Notes under the pieces: generated by a model
Told to the model about the DNA's origin: nothing
The model's input: only the letters and a program-made list of their open reading frames with translations
Databases searched by the model: none
DNA from: Bog-473 sp963781955
Lineage (GTDB): Bacteria > Actinomycetota > Acidimicrobiia > Acidimicrobiales > RAAP-2
Direction: 5' to 3'
Length of the DNA: 64,000 bases
Assembly (NCBI GenBank): GCA_963781955.1
Contig: CAWAHU010000002.1
Span: forward strand, 496,001-560,000
Made by a program: the position numbers and the translations under genes
Shown here: positions 23,694 to 32,796 of the stretch, piece by piece
How positions within the stretch are numbered: the stretch's first letter is position 1
Layout of the letters: each line of letters starts with the position of its first letter

Positions 23694-25199
23694 ATGGCCA
23701 CGGAATCCCCGATGCGACCCAGAAACCAGCCCGACGGTCCCTACCGGTGCACGTCGTGTGACGCCGTGTCCCTGCGCTGGGTCGGACGTTGCCCAGCCTG
23801 TGAGGAATGGAACGCGCTCGAGGTCGCGCCCGAGCTGGTGAAGAGTCGGACCCGTCGCCCCGGCCGACCGGCCGAGATGCTGCACGCGGTGCCGTTGGCT
23901 GGCGTCACGTCGGACGCCGTCCGACCCCTGCCCACGGGGGTGAGCGAGGTCGACCGTGTGCTCGGCGGCGGCGTCGTGGCCGGCTCGGTGACCCTCCTGT
24001 TCGGACCGCCGGGCATCGGCAAGTCGACGCTGCTCTTCCAAGTGCTGTCGTCGGTGGGCGCCACCGGCGTCGACGTGATGCTGGCCTCGGCCGAGGAGTC
24101 ACTCCCGCAGGTGCGCGGCCGGGCGGCACGACTCGGCGTCGTACCGTCTCAACTCCTGGCACTCGAGGGTCCCGACATCGAGGCGGTCGAGGTCGCGGTG
24201 AGCCGCCAGCGGCCCGCCCTGGTGGTGGTGGACTCACTCCAATCCGTCGCAGACCCCGAGCTCTCCCAGCCCGCAGGGAGCCTGGCCCAGGTGCGGGCGT
24301 GCGTGGAGCGACTGACCCGTTTGGCCAAGTCCACCGGCATTCCGTTCCTACTCGTGGGCCACGTCACCAAGGACGGCGACCTGGCCGGACCCCGTGCCGT
24401 GGAGCATCTCGTCGACACCGTGCTGTCATTCGACGGGGACCGCCACCACACGTTGCGGGTGCTGACCTCGGTTAAGCACCGCTTCGGTCCGACCGGGGAG
24501 GTCGGCATCTTCGAGATGCACGACAGCGGCCTGCGTGCGGTGCCCGATCCCGGGCCCCGCATGCTCGAGGACCGCATGGCCGGAGTGGCGGGCAGTGTCG
24601 TCGTGCCGGTCCTGCAGGGCCGTCGCCCCCTCTTGGTGGAGGTGCAGGCCCTCCTTGGTCCGGGTGTGGCGGGTGCCGGGTCGCGGCCCCGGGCCCTCGG
24701 TGTGGAGCCGGCACGGGCGGACCTGCTCCTCGCCGTGTTGGCGTGCCGGACGGCCGTGCCCGTGCCGACCGGCTCGCAACTCTTCGTGGCCGCGGTCGGC
24801 GGTATCACCGTCAGCGAACCGGCCGCCGACCTCGGCATGGCGCTGGCCATGGCCTCGGTCATCACCAGCCGGCCCCTTCCTCCCGACACGGTTGCCTTCG
24901 GCGAGCTCGGGCTGGCGGGCGAGGTTCGCACCGTGCCCGGGGCCGACCGGCGCCTGGCCGAGGCGCGCCGGGCCGGCTTTACCCGGGCACTCGTGCCGCT
25001 CTCGAGCATGGGGGCGGCCCCGGAAGGCATGGTCGTCCTGGGAGTGCGCACGCTGGCCGAGGCACTGGCGTACGGCGGCACCGATGATCCCGGCCCGGCC
25101 GGCGCCGCCGGCGGCGAGACCGCTTCCCCGGCCCTGGCGCGCCGTGCGCCGGGTACGATGCCGGGGTGGCCGACGGTGGCGGCGGCAGTCAGCCTCTGA
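23694..25199 (+). CDS. radA: DNA repair protein RadA
   Basis: 501 residues. Branch-migration ATPase in recombination. N-terminal C4 zinc finger (CTSC...CPAC, residues about 19-37), RecA-like ATPase with Walker A GPPGIGKST, and C-terminal Lon-protease-like domain. The RadA motif reads KHRFG instead of the usual KNRFG. The C-terminal 35 residues are Ala/Gly/Pro-rich. Its 3' end overlaps disA by 34 bases and contains the disA promoter. Confidence 0.96.
   Translation: MATESPMRPRNQPDGPYRCTSCDAVSLRWVGRCPACEEWNALEVAPELVKSRTRRPGRPAEMLHAVPLAGVTSDAVRPLPTGVSEVDRVLGGGVVAGSVTLLFGPPGIGKSTLLFQVLSSVGATGVDVMLASAEESLPQVRGRAARLGVVPSQLLALEGPDIEAVEVAVSRQRPALVVVDSLQSVADPELSQPAGSLAQVRACVERLTRLAKSTGIPFLLVGHVTKDGDLAGPRAVEHLVDTVLSFDGDRHHTLRVLTSVKHRFGPTGEVGIFEMHDSGLRAVPDPGPRMLEDRMAGVAGSVVVPVLQGRRPLLVEVQALLGPGVAGAGSRPRALGVEPARADLLLAVLACRTAVPVPTGSQLFVAAVGGITVSEPAADLGMALAMASVITSRPLPPDTVAFGELGLAGEVRTVPGADRRLAEARRAGFTRALVPLSSMGAAPEGMVVLGVRTLAEALAYGGTDDPGPAGAAGGETASPALARRAPGTMPGWPTVAAAVSL
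25154..25159 (+). promoter_or_regulatory. -10 hexamer for leaderless disA mRNA
   Basis: TACGAT, inside the end of radA, finishes 6 bases before the disA GTG. No Shine-Dalgarno. Confidence 0.5.
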
Positions 25200-26227
25200 A
25201 CGACGCGCTTGCGCTGATCGCCCCGGGCACCAAGCTGCGGGAGGGTCTCGACCGCATCCTGCAGGCGAAGCACGGGGCGCTGATCGTCGTGGGCGACGAC
25301 CCGGCCGTGCTCTCAGTGTGCACGGGCGGCTTCCTCCTCGACGCCGAGTACACGCCGCAACGCCTCTCCGAACTGGCGAAGATGGACGGTGCCATCATCC
25401 TGGCTGCCGACACCTCTCGGATCGCCCGGGCCAACGTCCATCTGGTACCCAAGGCCACCATCCCGACCTCCGAGACCGGCACCCGTCACCGCACCGCGGA
25501 GCGGGTGGCCCGTTCCATCGACGTGCCGGTCGTCGCCGTCTCAGAAGCCATGGCGACCATCACCGTCTACCGCAACGACCGCAAGCACACGACACAGACC
25601 GCCGGGTGGCTCATCGACCGATCGAGCCAGGCCCTTTCGACCCTGCAGCGGTTCCGCAGCCGCTACGACGACGCGCTGGCGGCGCTCACAAGGCTCGAGA
25701 TGGAGGACTCGGTCTCCGTCCGCGACGTCGTCGCCGTGCTGCAGCCCGGAGAGATGGTCCGCCGCATCGCTGGCGAGATCGAGAGCCATCTCGTCGAGCT
25801 GGGTTCCGACGGGCGCTTGATCCACCTCCAAACCGAGGAGCTCAGCGCCGGGGTGGATGAGAGTCTTACCCTGGTGTTGCGCGACTACACCGACGAGACC
25901 GGCATCGCCCGCCTGCAGTCGCTGTCCCCCGATGCCCTCATGGACCTGCCCAAGGTGGTCGCCGCGCTCAACCTCCCCGCCTCGCAGGACCAGATGTACG
26001 CCGAGCTCGCTCCGCACGGGTACCGGATCTTGCACCGCCTGCCGCAACAGCTCTCCGAAACCATCATCGAGAGACTGGTGCAGAAGTTCGGCTCGCTGCC
26101 CGAGATCCTCGGAGCGTCGGCCGCCGAGCTCGAGTCGTTGGAGGGTATCGGCGGCGCCACGGCCCGCCATATCCGTGACGGGCTGGCCCGACTGGTCGAG
26201 GCCAGCATCTTCGAGCGCTACGAATGA
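25166..26227 (+). CDS. disA: DNA integrity scanning diadenylate cyclase DisA
   Basis: 353 residues. Makes c-di-AMP from two ATP and senses branched DNA. The DAC domain has the DGA motif (MDGAIILAAD) and the RHR motif (GTRHRTAER). A helical linker follows, and a C-terminal HhH DNA-binding domain 'EGIGGATARHIRDGL'. In other bacteria RadA binds DisA and modulates c-di-AMP, and the two genes are neighbours. GTG start overlaps radA by 34 bases. Confidence 0.97.
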   Translation: MADGGGGSQPLNDALALIAPGTKLREGLDRILQAKHGALIVVGDDPAVLSVCTGGFLLDAEYTPQRLSELAKMDGAIILAADTSRIARANVHLVPKATIPTSETGTRHRTAERVARSIDVPVVAVSEAMATITVYRNDRKHTTQTAGWLIDRSSQALSTLQRFRSRYDDALAALTRLEMEDSVSVRDVVAVLQPGEMVRRIAGEIESHLVELGSDGRLIHLQTEELSAGVDESLTLVLRDYTDETGIARLQSLSPDALMDLPKVVAALNLPASQDQMYAELAPHGYRILHRLPQQLSETIIERLVQKFGSLPEILGASAAELESLEGIGGATARHIRDGLARLVEASIFERYE

Positions 26228-26281
26228 GCGGACGGGGCCGCCGCCCCGGACCCGTGGGGACTGCAGGCAGCGCAGGTCTGG

Positions 26282-26287
26282 TAGAAT
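26282..26287 (+). promoter_or_regulatory. Probable carD -10 hexamer
   Basis: TAGAAT lies about 115 bases before the carD GTG, leaving a long leader ending in GAGGGAG. The leader has no recognised riboswitch. Confidence 0.45.
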
Positions 26288-26401
26288 AGCTAGTCACGGT
26301 TGGGCGGCTGCAGACCCGTGCCGAGTACCCCTGCATACACCGTCGAACGCACGTGCGCCCGTGCGGACAACGACGAACCACCGATCCACCGAGGGAGTCC
26401 T

Positions 26402-26881
26402 GTGTCGTTCAAGGTCGGAGACAAAGTTGTCTACCCCCACCACGGGGCTGCCGTGATCGAGAAGCGCGAGACCAAGGTTGCTTTCGGTGAGAAGCGTGAG
26501 TACCTGGTCTTGCGACTGGCCTACGGGGACCTGATCCTCAACGTCCCGGCGGACAACACCGAAGGGGTGGGCCTGCGCGAGGTCATCAACGACGAGGAAG
26601 TCGAAGAGGTCTTCGCCGTGCTGCGCAAGAAGGAAGCGCGCATGCCGACGAATTGGTCCCGTCGCTACAAGAACCACTCCGAGAAGCTCCGCTCCGGCGA
26701 CATCTACCAAGTGGCCGAAGTCGTGCGGAACCTCTCGATCCGGGACAAGGACAAGGGCTTGTCGGCCGGTGAGAAGCGGATGCTCCAGCGAGCACGCCAG
26801 ATCCTGGTCTCCGAACTGACGTTCGCTCTCAACGTGGACGAGGAGACGGCCGAAGAGCGTCTGAACGACGCCCTGACCTGA
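26402..26881 (+). CDS. carD: CarD-family transcription regulator
   Basis: 159 residues. Binds RNA polymerase beta lobe and stabilises open complexes. N-terminal RNAP-interacting domain (FKVGDKVVYPHHGAAVIE...) and basic helical DNA-binding C-terminal domain ('KKEARMPTNWSRRYKNHSEKL' in part). The upstream GAGGGAG ribosome-binding site supports GTG 26402. Placement before ispD-ispF is the usual actinobacterial arrangement. Confidence 0.96.
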   Translation: MSFKVGDKVVYPHHGAAVIEKRETKVAFGEKREYLVLRLAYGDLILNVPADNTEGVGLREVINDEEVEEVFAVLRKKEARMPTNWSRRYKNHSEKLRSGDIYQVAEVVRNLSIRDKDKGLSAGEKRMLQRARQILVSELTFALNVDEETAEERLNDALT

Positions 26882-26906
26882 GCGTCGGGGCCGGTCGCGC
26901 CAGCCC

Positions 26907-27578
26907 ATGGCGACGGTGTGGTCGATCGTGGTGGCAGGCGGCTCCGGCCGCCGCTTCGGCGGTCCCAAGCAGTACGCACAGTTGGCAGGCCGTCCCGTCG
27001 TCGAATGGGCAATCGAGGCCTGTCGGTCGTGCTCGGCCGGTGTCGTCCTGGTCCTGCCCGCCACGGACGACCCCGCCACCGACGACACGGACCCGCACGG
27101 GGCCAACGCGGTCGTGACGGGCGGTCCCACTCGAGCCGAGTCGGTCCGGGCCGGCCTGGCCGCGGTCCCACTCGATGCCGAGGTGATCGTGGTGCACGAC
27201 GCGGCACGCCCGCTGGCTTCACCGGACCTGTTCGCCGCGGTGGTGGATGCCGTGCATCGGGAAGGGGTCGACGGAGCCGTGCCCGGCCTCATGCCGGGTG
27301 ACACCATCAAGGTGGTGGACGACACGGGAATGGTGGTGCGCACGCTGGATCGCAGCGCGCTGGTGGCGGTGCAGACACCTCAGGCGTTCCGCGCCGGCGC
27401 GTTGCGCCGGGCGCACGAGAGCGCAGAGCCCGCCGCTACCGACGACGCCATGCTCGTCGAGAGCGTCGGAGGCCGGGTCACGGTGGTGCCGGGCGAATCG
27501 TCCAACGTGAAGATCACCGATCCGGGGGATGTGGAAGTGGCCGAGCGGCTCCTCGGCGAGCGGGGTGTGACGCGGTGA
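26907..27578 (+). CDS. ispD: MEP cytidylyltransferase IspD
   Basis: 223 residues. Converts 2-C-methyl-D-erythritol 4-phosphate and CTP to CDP-ME in the non-mevalonate isoprenoid pathway. N-terminal nucleotide motif AGGSGRRFGGPKQYAQLAGRP is split across the Gly loop and catalytic Lys; 'VVHDAARPL' and 'VQTPQAFR' are conserved. Overlaps ispF by 4 bases. Confidence 0.96.
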   Translation: MATVWSIVVAGGSGRRFGGPKQYAQLAGRPVVEWAIEACRSCSAGVVLVLPATDDPATDDTDPHGANAVVTGGPTRAESVRAGLAAVPLDAEVIVVHDAARPLASPDLFAAVVDAVHREGVDGAVPGLMPGDTIKVVDDTGMVVRTLDRSALVAVQTPQAFRAGALRRAHESAEPAATDDAMLVESVGGRVTVVPGESSNVKITDPGDVEVAERLLGERGVTR

Positions 27579-28054
27579 CGACCATGCGCATCGGACAGGG
27601 GATCGACATCCACCGGTTCTCGGAGGACCCGCACCGACTGCTCGTGCTCGGCGGAGTCGAGATCGAAGGGGCGCGGGGCCTCGCCGGCCACAGTGACGCC
27701 GATGCGGTGTGCCACGCGTTTGCCGACGCCGTTCTCGGTGCGGTGGGACTGGGTGACTTGGGCAGGCACTTCCCCGACACCGACCCGGTCTGGGAGGACG
27801 CCGACAGCGTGGCGCTCCTGACCGAGGTGGTCCGCATGGCAGGCGAGCACGGCTACAGCTGCGTGAACGCGGACTGCACGGTCGTGGCCGAATCGCCGCG
27901 GCTGGCGCCGCACACCGCCGCCATGGCGGAGCGCCTCGGAGCAGTGCTCGGTGGGCCGGTCTCTGTCAAAGCGACGCGCGCCGAGGGGATCGGCGCGCTC
28001 GGCCGGGTCGAGGGCATCGCCTGCCTGGCCGTCGTGCTGATGGAGCAGCGGTGA
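27575..28054 (+). CDS. ispF: MECDP synthase IspF
   Basis: 159 residues. Cyclises CDP-ME 2-phosphate to MEcPP. Zinc ligands are in 'GIDIHRF' (Asp, His) and 'GHSDADAVCHA' (His). 'IGALGRVEGIACLAVVLM' closes the fold. GTG start overlaps ispD (GTGA), and its own stop overlaps rlmB. ispE is not nearby. Confidence 0.96.
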   Translation: MTTMRIGQGIDIHRFSEDPHRLLVLGGVEIEGARGLAGHSDADAVCHAFADAVLGAVGLGDLGRHFPDTDPVWEDADSVALLTEVVRMAGEHGYSCVNADCTVVAESPRLAPHTAAMAERLGAVLGGPVSVKATRAEGIGALGRVEGIACLAVVLMEQR

Positions 28055-28995
28055 GCCGGTCCCCTCGCCCGGCCCGGCGAGGCGCAGCGCCGTCGTCAGG
28101 GGAGCGGCGGGGCCGTGGAGGGTCGCAGGGGCAGCGACAGGGGCAGCGACAGGGGCAACGACAGGGGCAACGACAAAGAGGCGGAGGGGCTCACGACCGC
28201 GCGGAGGGCCGCCCGAGGCCGGCGCCGCGCAGCGAACTGGGGGGCGACCAGGTGGAGGGACGCCGAGCCGTCCTCGAGTTGCTGACGGTCGGAAGGCGCA
28301 CCGTGCACCGGGTGCTGCTGGCCGAGGACCAGGACCCGTCGCCGCAGCTGGACCGGATCGAGGAGCTGGCGCTGCGCCTGCGGGTTCCCGTCGAGATGGT
28401 GCCGCGCTCCCGCCTCGATTCCCAGGCCCGCACCGAGGCGCCACAAGGTGTGCTGGCACTGGCCCGCCCCCTCGATCCGGTTCCTCTCGAGGATCTCTGT
28501 GCACCGCGCCGTGGCGGCCGCGCGCCCTTCTTGTTGGTGGCGGCCGGCATCACCGACCCGCGCAACCTCGGTGCGCTGCTGCGCAGCGCCGAGTGCGCCG
28601 GTGTCACGGGTGTCGTGCTGCCGCGCCATCGCTCGGCCCGACTGTCCCCGACCGTGGCCAAGACGGCGGCGGGGGCGATCGAGCACTTACCGTTCTCCCT
28701 GGTGGGCGGTGTACCGGCCGCCCTCGATGCGCTGCGCCAGCGTGACGTGTGGTCGGTCGGGTTGGCCGGAGAGGCTCCCCAGTCGCTCTACGACCTGCCG
28801 CTGGGCGAAGGGCCGGTGGCGCTCGTCGTCGGCAGCGAGGAGAAGGGCCTGGCCCCGCTGGTCCGGCGGCGCTGCGACGCCGTGGTCTCGATCCCGCAGC
28901 ACGGAGCCCTGCCGTCGCTCAACGTGGGGGTGGCCGGTGCCATCGCCTGCTTCGAGGTGGCGCGCCAGCGTGCGGTCCGCTCCGGCCGTTCATGA
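28051..28995 (+). CDS. rlmB: 23S rRNA (guanosine-2'-O)-methyltransferase RlmB-like (TrmH/SpoU)
   Basis: 314 residues. A substrate-binding N-terminal domain starts around 'VEGRRAVLELL'. The SpoU SAM-binding knot has motif 1 'AGITDPRNLGALLRSAECAG', motif 2 'ALVVGSEEKGL' and motif 3 'IPQHGALPSLNVGVAGAI'. An 80-residue basic low-complexity N-terminal extension holds the QGQR repeats. Specific target guanosine inferred from family likeness. Confidence 0.92.
   Translation: MSRSPRPARRGAAPSSGERRGRGGSQGQRQGQRQGQRQGQRQRGGGAHDRAEGRPRPAPRSELGGDQVEGRRAVLELLTVGRRTVHRVLLAEDQDPSPQLDRIEELALRLRVPVEMVPRSRLDSQARTEAPQGVLALARPLDPVPLEDLCAPRRGGRAPFLLVAAGITDPRNLGALLRSAECAGVTGVVLPRHRSARLSPTVAKTAAGAIEHLPFSLVGGVPAALDALRQRDVWSVGLAGEAPQSLYDLPLGEGPVALVVGSEEKGLAPLVRRRCDAVVSIPQHGALPSLNVGVAGAIACFEVARQRAVRSGRS
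28126..28173. repeat. Four 12-base tandem repeats in rlmB
   Basis: Units CAGGGGCAGCGA, the last two with CAA for CAG. They encode QGQR four times in the RlmB N-terminal extension. Confidence 0.92.
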
Positions 28996-29024
28996 GTCAC
29001 GGACACTGGAAGACAGACGTGGCC

Positions 29025-29030
29025 TATCCT
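29025..29030 (+). promoter_or_regulatory. -10 hexamer for leaderless amidohydrolase mRNA
   Basis: TATCCT ends 7 bases before the ATG at 29038. No Shine-Dalgarno. Confidence 0.5.
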
Positions 29031-29037
29031 TCCGGGG

Positions 29038-30562
29038 ATGGCCGGGATCGGCCCCTTCTCACGCCGGCTACGAGATCGGCAGGATGACCGACTCCCGCTG
29101 ACTGCCGGGCCCATTTGTAACGGCGAGTTCGTGCCGGCCCCCGCCGACGCCCGCGACCGGGCCGTCAACAAGTTGATCCGGTCCTCCGTCGACACGGTAT
29201 GCCGGAGGAGCGGCCTCGACCGCCGTCGTTTCCTCCAGGGCGCGGGGGCCGTGGCCGCCTCCCTCGCTGCCTTCGAACTCGCCGGGTGCTCGGCCTCGCC
29301 TTCGCTGCGGCAGGGAGGACGGTTCAAGGTGCCTCCCCCCGAAGACACCGCCCTCTGCCAGCAGGCGCTGCAGAGCACGGACTTCGTTTTCGACGTGCAC
29401 ACCCACCACGTGATCCCGGGCGGTCCGTGGGTCGAGAACGCCCCCGAGACGACGGCGCTGGTGCTCTCCATGCTCCCGCCTGGCTGCACCGACAGCCCAA
29501 TGCTCGACTGCGTGGACCGGGCCAATTACCTCCACGACCTCTTTCTGGCCAGCGACACCACGGTGGCCGTGCTGACGGACGTCCCGAATTCGGGCCCCTC
29601 GAACGCCCCGATCCCCTTCGCCGACGCGTTGCGCACTCAGCTGATCACGAACGAACTCGCCGCCGGCGGGTTCAACCGCGTCCTGCTGGAGAACATCATT
29701 GCCCCCAACGTGGGTCCCCTGCAGTCGACGCTGGACTCGATGTCGAGCGCGGCGGCATCCGGGCCGCCTGTCGCCTTCAAGGTGTACACGGCCTGGAGCC
29801 CGAGCGGGCAGGGCTACTCACTCGAGGACCCCGCCGTCGGACTCCCGACGGTCCAGCACGCGCATGATCTCGGCGTCAAGGTCTTCGTGGCGCACAAGGG
29901 CCTCCCGCTCGTCAACTTCGATCCCGCCTTCAACCACCCCAGCGACATCGTGGCCGTGTCCCGCCAGTTTCCCGACATGAACTTCGTCGTGTACCACGCC
30001 GCATGGGACCCGTCGCACCTCGAAGGCCCCTACGATCCCGGGGCCTCCCTCGGCATCGACACGCTGCTGGCGGCGCTCGACCGCTACGGAGTACCGGAGA
30101 ACGACAACGTGTGGGTCGATGTCGCCACGCTGTGGCGCCAGCTCCTGACTCAGCCGGACCAGGCCGCGCACGCAATCGGCAAGCTGCTCAAGCGGGTGGG
30201 CACGCAGCGGGTGCTCTGGGGCACCGATGCCATCTGGTACGGCAGTCCCGAGGCGCAGATCATGGCCATGCGGGCCTTCGAGATCACCCCGGCGTTCCAG
30301 GAGGCCTACGGCTACCCGGCGCTGAGCGACGATGTGAAGGCGGGCATCTTCGGCCTCAACGCCGCCGCGCTGTTCGGGCTCGATCCCACGGCTCCCCGGT
30401 GCGGACTCACGGCGGACCCGCTCACGGCCAACGTGGCTGAAACGGCAGAATTGCCGCGCTGTCGGCGCCCTGCCGTCCGCGTGGCGGCCCCACGGACCGA
30501 CCACCCGCCGGCAGATGTTGCGCTGGCTGGCCAGGCCCACGACCCGGTGGATGCCCTCCTGA
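29038..30562 (+). CDS. Tat-exported lipoprotein amidohydrolase, frame broken near its C-terminus
   Basis: About 507 residues if rejoined. N-terminal 'ICNGEFVPAP' box, a twin-Arg motif RRRFLQ (62-67), a hydrophobic stretch and lipobox LAGC (Cys84) indicate Tat export and lipidation. The amidohydrolase-2 TIM barrel has the metal motif FDVHTHH and the C-terminal 'LWGTDAIWYGSPEAQ'. After 'NVAETAE' the family-like ending (GALPSAWRPHGPTTRRQML...) continues only one base out of frame, to a TGA at 30562. Unshifted, the frame runs to 30705, across the end of mscL. The break is at 30447-30456. Confidence 0.82.
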
Positions 30563-30580
30563 CCGACGGCACAGGGTTTC

Positions 30581-30997
30581 CTACGCCGCGGCACCCACCT
30601 CGGCGCCGCAGAAGGCACACCGGGGTGCCGCAGCGGGGATGTCGCTCAGACATTCGGGGCAAGGCCGCTTCTCCGGTTCGGCGTCTTTGTCCGGCACGAG
30701 GTTGAGGCGCCGCATCAGGGCGGTGACCGGCACCACGACGGCGAAGAAGACGACGGTGGCCACGATGAGGAAGGCCAGGACAGCGTTGATGAACGACCCG
30801 TACTTGAACTTCGAGTGGTTGAAGGTGAAGTACAGGCTCGAGAAGTCGTGCCTGCCGAAGATGGCGGCGATCAGTGGCGTGACGAGGTCGGCCACGAACG
30901 CCGTCACCATGGCGGTGAAGGCAACGCCGACAACCACGGCGACCGCCAGGTCGACGACGTTGCCCCGCAGGATGAACTTCTTGAAATCGGACAGCAT
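30581..30997 (-). CDS. mscL: Large-conductance mechanosensitive channel MscL with C-terminal zinc ribbon
   Basis: 138 residues. Osmotic emergency valve of the plasma membrane. N-terminal 'FKKFILRGNVVDLAVAVVVG' with TM1, periplasmic loop, and TM2 'AVLAFLIVATVVFFAVVVPV' are standard. The C-terminus carries Cys113, Cys116, Cys127 and Cys130 (CPEC...CAFC), a zinc-ribbon-like pattern. The ribosome-binding site GGAGG precedes the ATG. It ends 18 bases from the restored stop of the convergent amidohydrolase. Confidence 0.95.
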   Translation of the reverse strand: MLSDFKKFILRGNVVDLAVAVVVGVAFTAMVTAFVADLVTPLIAAIFGRHDFSSLYFTFNHSKFKYGSFINAVLAFLIVATVVFFAVVVPVTALMRRLNLVPDKDAEPEKRPCPECLSDIPAAAPRCAFCGAEVGAAA

Positions 30998-31093
30998 CGG
31001 TGCCTCCGTGTCTCTCGTCGCGGATGTCCCCCCTCGGGACTACCCGCAGGCGTCCCGGCGCACGCACCGAGCGCACGCACCGAGCCGAGCGCA

Positions 31094-31122
31094 CCCACCG
31101 AGCGCACGGACGCTTCGGTGGG
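31094..31122 (-). terminator. Stem-loop downstream of tRNA-Thr
   Basis: CCCACCGAGCG pairs with CGCTTCGGTGGG with one bulged base, extended outward by GCCGAGC/CTCGG. It lies in a stretch of repeated CACCGAGCGCACG. It is placed to terminate the minus-strand tRNA transcript; no T-run. Confidence 0.45.
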
Positions 31123-31159
31123 CTCGGTCGTGGAACGGGCCGTCACCGGCCCGCCACCG

Positions 31160-31232
31160 AGCCCGAGGCAGGAATCGAACCCGCGACGTCTTCATTACAA
31201 GTGAAGTGCTCTACCAACTGAGCTACTCGGGC
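31160..31232 (-). tRNA. tRNA-Thr(TGT)
   Basis: Minus strand reads GCCCGAGTAGCTC..., with 7-base acceptor arms GCCCGAG/CTCGGGC and the D-arm GCTCAGTTGGTAGAGC. The anticodon loop is CTTGTAA (anticodon TGT), and the T-arm is GCGGGTTCGAATCCTGC. Discriminator base T. CCA is not encoded. Confidence 0.95.
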
Positions 31233-31329
31233 GTTGCGCCAAGACTACAGGCCGCTCACCACGGCTCTTCGGTGACGGCGGGGCGAAAGGCTTGCAACGG
31301 CTGAGGGAGCACGGCAGGCTGGACACTCA

Positions 31330-31950
31330 ATGGACGCCGAGCAGCCGCCTGCGAGGACGTCCGGCTCGCTCTCGGTCGGACGGGCGGTCGCCGTCATCGT
31401 CGCCTTCGTGGTCGCCGTCGCCGTGCTGGTGGCCGTGGGCACCCGTCCCGGCGTGAGCACCACGGCGCCGGCGACAACGCCCACCACCGTCGCCACGACG
31501 TCGACCACTGCTGCGGCAGCGGGGGGCGCCACCACCACCACCACCACGACCGTCGCCCCGACGACGAGCACCACTGCGGCAGCGAAGCGCCACAAGGGTG
31601 CGGCCACGACGACGACCACCGTGGCGCACAGCTCGGTCAGCGTGGTGGTGGCCAACGCGACGAACACCAGTGGGCTGGCGGCGCACTACTCGGCGGCGAT
31701 CGGCGCCGGTGGATGGTCGATGAAGACACCGGTGGATGCGAGCACCTCCGAGGCGACTTCGGTCGTCTACTACGCCGCCGGTCAGCAGGCGGCGGCCGAG
31801 TCCATCGCCGCCTCCATCGGCGTGAAGCCGGCCCAGGTGCAACCGCTCACGTCCTCGGTGCCGGTGAGCGGCGTCACGGGCACCGACGTGGTCGTGGTCA
31901 TCGGCCAGGACCTGGCCACGACGACGACGGCGACCACGGCGAGCTCCTGA
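31330..31950 (+). CDS. Membrane-anchored LytR_C-domain protein
   Basis: 206 residues. One TM segment (about 17-41), then a Thr/Ala-rich linker (45-100) typical of wall-spanning tethers. The C-terminal LytR_C domain begins at 'VSVVVANATNTSGLAAHYSAAI'. Such domains accompany LCP cell-wall ligases in actinobacteria but lack the catalytic part, so a wall-associated accessory role is likely. A Thr-rich tail ends the protein. Followed after 2 bases by otsB. Confidence 0.85.
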   Translation: MDAEQPPARTSGSLSVGRAVAVIVAFVVAVAVLVAVGTRPGVSTTAPATTPTTVATTSTTAAAAGGATTTTTTTVAPTTSTTAAAKRHKGAATTTTTVAHSSVSVVVANATNTSGLAAHYSAAIGAGGWSMKTPVDASTSEATSVVYYAAGQQAAAESIAASIGVKPAQVQPLTSSVPVSGVTGTDVVVVIGQDLATTTTATTASS

Positions 31951-31952
31951 CC

Positions 31953-32786
31953 TTGCCGGGCGCCGGACCGCCGCGGGCGCAGGTCCCCGCGCCGCTTCGT
32001 GCGCTGGCCGCGGCTCCGGGGGGCACGGCCCTGTTCCTGGACTTCGACGGCACGCTGGCCGCCGTGGTGGAGGATCCGCGCGACGCTCGGCCCCTGCCCG
32101 GCGTACCAGCGCTGCTGGGCGCCCTGGCCCGACCGTTCGCCCTGGTCGGGGTGGTGTCGGGCCGGCCCACCGCGTTCCTCTCCGAGGTACTCGGAGCTCC
32201 CGACGGGGTCGTGCTCGCCGGCCTCTACGGGCTCGAGCGGGCCCTGCGGGGCCCGGAGCACGAGGAGTGGGCGAGGATGATCGAGGCCGTCGTGGCGGAG
32301 GCGGAGTCCGAAGCCCCGGCAGGGGTCTACGTCGAGCCGAAGGGCCTCACCGTGACCCTGCACTGGCGGCGGGCGCCCCAACACCGCGACTGGGTGATCG
32401 CGTTCGCCCAGCGCCAGCACGACGCGCGGGGCCTGGTCGTGCATCCCGGCCGGGCCGAGCGCGAGCTGCGTCCACCGCTCGACGTGGACAAGGGCACCGT
32501 CGTGCGCGCGCTGGTGGCCGAGCACGACGGGCGGGAGGGCACGGCTCCGTTGTCGCACGCGGCGGCGTTCGGTGACGACATCGGCGACCTGCCGGCGTTC
32601 GCCGCCCTCGACGAGTTGCGCGCTGCGGGCGGAGCGCTGCGCGACGTGGTCAAGGTGGCTGCCGTCGACGCCGAGAGCCCGTCCGAGGTGGCGGCCCGGG
32701 CCGACGTGACGGTGCAGGGCGCGGCCGGCGCGGTCGAACTCCTGCGGGTGCTGGCCGAGGCTGCCGCCTCCCCGCCCGACGCCTGA
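31953..32786 (+). CDS. otsB: Trehalose-6-phosphate phosphatase OtsB
   Basis: 277 residues, HAD superfamily. Dephosphorylates trehalose 6-phosphate. Motif I is 'FLDFDGTLAAV'. 'GVVSGRP' (motif II) and the acidic 'AAFGDDIGDLPAF' (motif IV) are present. The only suitable start is TTG 31953, just after the LytR_C stop. Convergent with otsA, ten bases apart. Confidence 0.92.
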   Translation: MPGAGPPRAQVPAPLRALAAAPGGTALFLDFDGTLAAVVEDPRDARPLPGVPALLGALARPFALVGVVSGRPTAFLSEVLGAPDGVVLAGLYGLERALRGPEHEEWARMIEAVVAEAESEAPAGVYVEPKGLTVTLHWRRAPQHRDWVIAFAQRQHDARGLVVHPGRAERELRPPLDVDKGTVVRALVAEHDGREGTAPLSHAAAFGDDIGDLPAFAALDELRAAGGALRDVVKVAAVDAESPSEVAARADVTVQGAAGAVELLRVLAEAAASPPDA

Positions 32787-32796
32787 GGCCGGCGGG

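Noticed and set aside
28126..28173. CRISPR-like array
   Set aside because: Repeats are contiguous, in frame and without spacers.
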